From NCBI RefSeq assembly GCF_003182275.1, contig NZ_QGTR01000002.1, positions 372,001 through 436,000 of the forward strand: 64,000 bases of DNA, in the 5' to 3' direction. Numbering within the stretch: position 1 is the first letter of the stretch; every line of letters starts with the position of its first letter. This DNA comes from Hoeflea marina. Its GTDB lineage: Bacteria > Pseudomonadota > Alphaproteobacteria > Rhizobiales > Rhizobiaceae. The translations under genes were made by a program, and so were the position numbers. Below the pieces are notes generated by a model. That model did no database searches. It was not told where the DNA came from and saw nothing but the letters and a program-made list of their open reading frames with translations. This document shows positions 62,533 through 64,000 of this stretch, piece after piece.

Positions 62533-63117
62533 ATGAAGAAGACCCTGAGCCTCTCCATTCTGCTCGTCATCTGCGCCGCGACCCCCGGGCTGGCCCATAC
62601 CGGACTGGGTCCGGAAGGCGGCTTCACGTCCGGCTTCTTCCACCCGATCTTCGGCTGGGACCATGTCATCGCCATGATCGCCGTCGGTCTCTGGGGCGCC
62701 TTTCTCGGCGCGCCGGCGATCTGGGTGCTGCCGGTGGTGTTTCCGCTGGTGATGGCGTTCGGCGGCGCGCTCGGCGTCATGGGTGTTCCCGTTCCCGCAG
62801 TGGAGACCGGGATTGCGCTGTCCGGCGTCATTCTCGGCCTCGCGGTCGCCTTCGCCGTGCGGGCGCCGCTCTGGATTGCCGGCATCCTCGTCGCCGTCTT
62901 TGCCGTCTTCCACGGCCATGCCCACGGCACCGAGCTTCCCGAGGCCGCCAACCCCTTCGCCTATGCCGCCGGCTTCGTCATCGCCACCGGTCTTCTGCAT
63001 CTGGCCGGCATCGGCTTCGGCCTTCTGGTCCGGGCGCCCGGCGGTCAATGGCTGGTGCGGGCCGGCGGCGGCGTCATTGCCTGCATCGGCGCAGCCTTCC
63101 TGTTCGGCTATGCATGA
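62533..63117 (+). CDS. HupE/UreJ-family metal permease
   Basis: A 194-residue membrane protein with a cleavable N-terminal signal (ending near GLA) and about six helices. The family motif HPIFGWDHVIAMIAVG and the second histidine-rich VFHGHAHGTELP are present. HupE/UreJ proteins import nickel (or cobalt). The ureD gene downstream supports nickel supply for urease. It overlaps the next gene by 4 bp. Confidence 0.9.
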   Translation: MKKTLSLSILLVICAATPGLAHTGLGPEGGFTSGFFHPIFGWDHVIAMIAVGLWGAFLGAPAIWVLPVVFPLVMAFGGALGVMGVPVPAVETGIALSGVILGLAVAFAVRAPLWIAGILVAVFAVFHGHAHGTELPEAANPFAYAAGFVIATGLLHLAGIGFGLLVRAPGGQWLVRAGGGVIACIGAAFLFGYA

Positions 63118-63761
63118 TGGCTGGCCAGTGCCGGCTGCGGCAATCCGCCTTGCCGGCGTCGCTGGCGGCCTGGCTGCTGGCCTGCACGCCCGGCCACGCC
63201 CATGGCCTGGCCGGCGGCAGTCCGCTTGACGAACTCGCCGCCGGTTTCGGCGCGCCGCTCGATGTGGCCGCCGCGCTTCTGCTGATCGCCGCCGCCGGGA
63301 TCTGCGCGGCGCTCTGGGACAGCAACCGCTTCACCCGCCTTGGCTGGGGACTGCTGGCGGGGACGGCCGCCGGGCCGTTGATGGCGTGGCTGCTGGCGCG
63401 GTCGGGCATCGCCATACCGCACTGGCCCGCGCTGGCGCTAGGCATTGCCTTGGCGCTGATGACCGCACTGGCGCGGCGCTGGTCGGCAGCGCTGATGCGG
63501 TCGCTCCTTGCGGCTGCCGGCTGTCTGGCGGTCATTGCCACGCTGCTCGATCATGCCGTCGGCGATCTCACCTTTTTCACCGGCGCAGGGCTTGTCCTCG
63601 GCGTCGTCTTCTTCACTGCGGCCTCGGCCGCGGCCTTCTCCTTGCCGCAGATGCTGCTGCCCCCGGGCATTGCCCGGCTGGGGCTCCGGATCGTCGCTTC
63701 ATGGACCGGCGCCATCGCCATTCTGCTGCTGGCCTTTACCCTGCGCGGCGCCGTCGGCTGA
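63114..63761 (+). CDS. Membrane protein of the urease locus, unrecognised
   Basis: A 215-residue protein with about six hydrophobic segments. It begins at ATG 63114, overlapping the HupE/UreJ stop (ATGA). It has an N-terminal signal-like segment and CTPGHAHGLAGG, reminiscent of the HupE N-terminus, then diverges. Coupling to the HupE-like gene suggests a partner in metal transport. No family is named with confidence. Confidence 0.8.
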   Translation: MMAGQCRLRQSALPASLAAWLLACTPGHAHGLAGGSPLDELAAGFGAPLDVAAALLLIAAAGICAALWDSNRFTRLGWGLLAGTAAGPLMAWLLARSGIAIPHWPALALGIALALMTALARRWSAALMRSLLAAAGCLAVIATLLDHAVGDLTFFTGAGLVLGVVFFTAASAAAFSLPQMLLPPGIARLGLRIVASWTGAIAILLLAFTLRGAVG

Positions 63762-63802
63762 CCCGGCGGGTTGCGCCGCAGCCGGCCTGGCAATCGGTCG
63801 GA

Positions 63803-63839
63803 CCGGCGGCAAAGCCTCTTGCACATGCCGCCGGCTTTT
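63803..63839 (+). terminator. Rho-independent terminator before ureD
   Basis: A 9-bp stem (63803-63811 with 63826-63834) is followed by CTTTT (63835-63839). It separates the nickel-permease pair from ureD and may attenuate or end the first transcript. Confidence 0.7.
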
Positions 63840-63871
63840 CCGATGATCGGCGCGAAGACAGGATCCTGACC

Positions 63872-64000
63872 ATGACAGCGCCGTTTCCGATTCCAGCCCA
63901 GGCAGACCCCTTGCCGCCGCTCCGCCATCAGCGGGCCCGCGGTGCCGGCCGGCTGTCGGTGAAATGGTCGGGTGGCGCCTCGCGCATCGACCGGCTGTTT
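63872..64000 (+). CDS. ureD: Urease accessory protein UreD, N-terminal part
   Basis: The first 43 codons of an open frame cut by the window end. The start of the conserved domain is visible as RARGAGRLSVKWSGGASRID followed by RLF, characteristic of UreD/UreH. These assist nickel insertion into apo-urease with UreF and UreG. AGGA precedes the ATG. The rest of the urease operon would follow outside the window. Confidence 0.85.
   Translation, partial: MTAPFPIPAQADPLPPLRHQRARGAGRLSVKWSGGASRIDRLF

Overview
The window reads as a GC-rich alphaproteobacterial chromosome, most likely Hyphomicrobiales (Rhizobiales), and possibly a marine or rhizosphere Hoeflea-like lineage. Four things point there: a rhizobial-type glpSTPQUV glycerol ABC operon, several TRAP transporters, FCD-type GntR regulators, and tandem copies of an intergenic palindromic element that I associate from memory with rhizobial genomes. 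The species is inference; no marker gene is present.

Layout. 1-2.8 kb: the end of an ABC-2 permease gene and a CHASE4-GGDEF-EAL protein. 2.9-9.2 kb (minus): glycerol ABC transporter operon with promoter/operator and terminator. 10-26.7 kb: a large hexuronate/pectin-breakdown island. Its first operon carries TRAP dctP-dctQ-dctM, kdgF, kduI, kduD and uxuB, next to uxaC and a divergent gntR-kdgK pair. Its second operon carries dctP, a fused dctQM, uxuA and two Gfo/Idh oxidoreductases, with its own divergent gntR. Together the genes import uronates and take both saturated (UxaC-UxuB-UxuA) and 4,5-unsaturated (KdgF-KduI-KduD) uronates to 2-keto-3-deoxygluconate, which KdgK phosphorylates. 26.7-32.6 kb: XRE-cupin regulator, GabT-type aminotransferase, a membrane protein and a NitT/TauT-type ABC transporter. 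32.8-39.6 kb: two-component system divergent from an RND efflux pump with a coupled GNAT. 39.6-41.1 kb: a decayed patch (AbiEii-type and DUF5655-type remnants, a long palindrome) beside tRNA-Arg(CCG).

41.5-49.2 kb is a phosphorelay/c-di-GMP module: an AT-rich leader, REC-GGDEF, REC-degenerate GGDEF-PilZ, Hpt, a stand-alone REC and a large CHASE-PAS-PAS hybrid kinase. 49.9-52 kb: TadG-like vWA protein and a DUF302 protein.

52.2-57.7 kb is the most interesting region. Two tiny genes of 33 and 31 codons encode peptides with a conserved N-terminal half (Y-x-K-P-x-L-x-K ... V-T-A-A) and unrelated C-terminal tails, as in RiPP precursors. They bracket an ANL adenylate-forming ligase, a GNAT acyltransferase and an acyl carrier protein, and the set ends in an intrinsic terminator. 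A convergent set on the other strand carries a ketosynthase, a second acyl carrier protein, an SDR and a flavoprotein. I propose a fatty-acyl (or polyketide-acyl) RiPP-like locus; this is a hypothesis.

57.8-64 kb: flavoprotein, an unrecognised protein, a glycine-zipper lipoprotein with a 41-residue membrane peptide, a degenerate M24-fold protein, and HupE/UreJ-type membrane genes leading into ureD, the start of a urease cluster.
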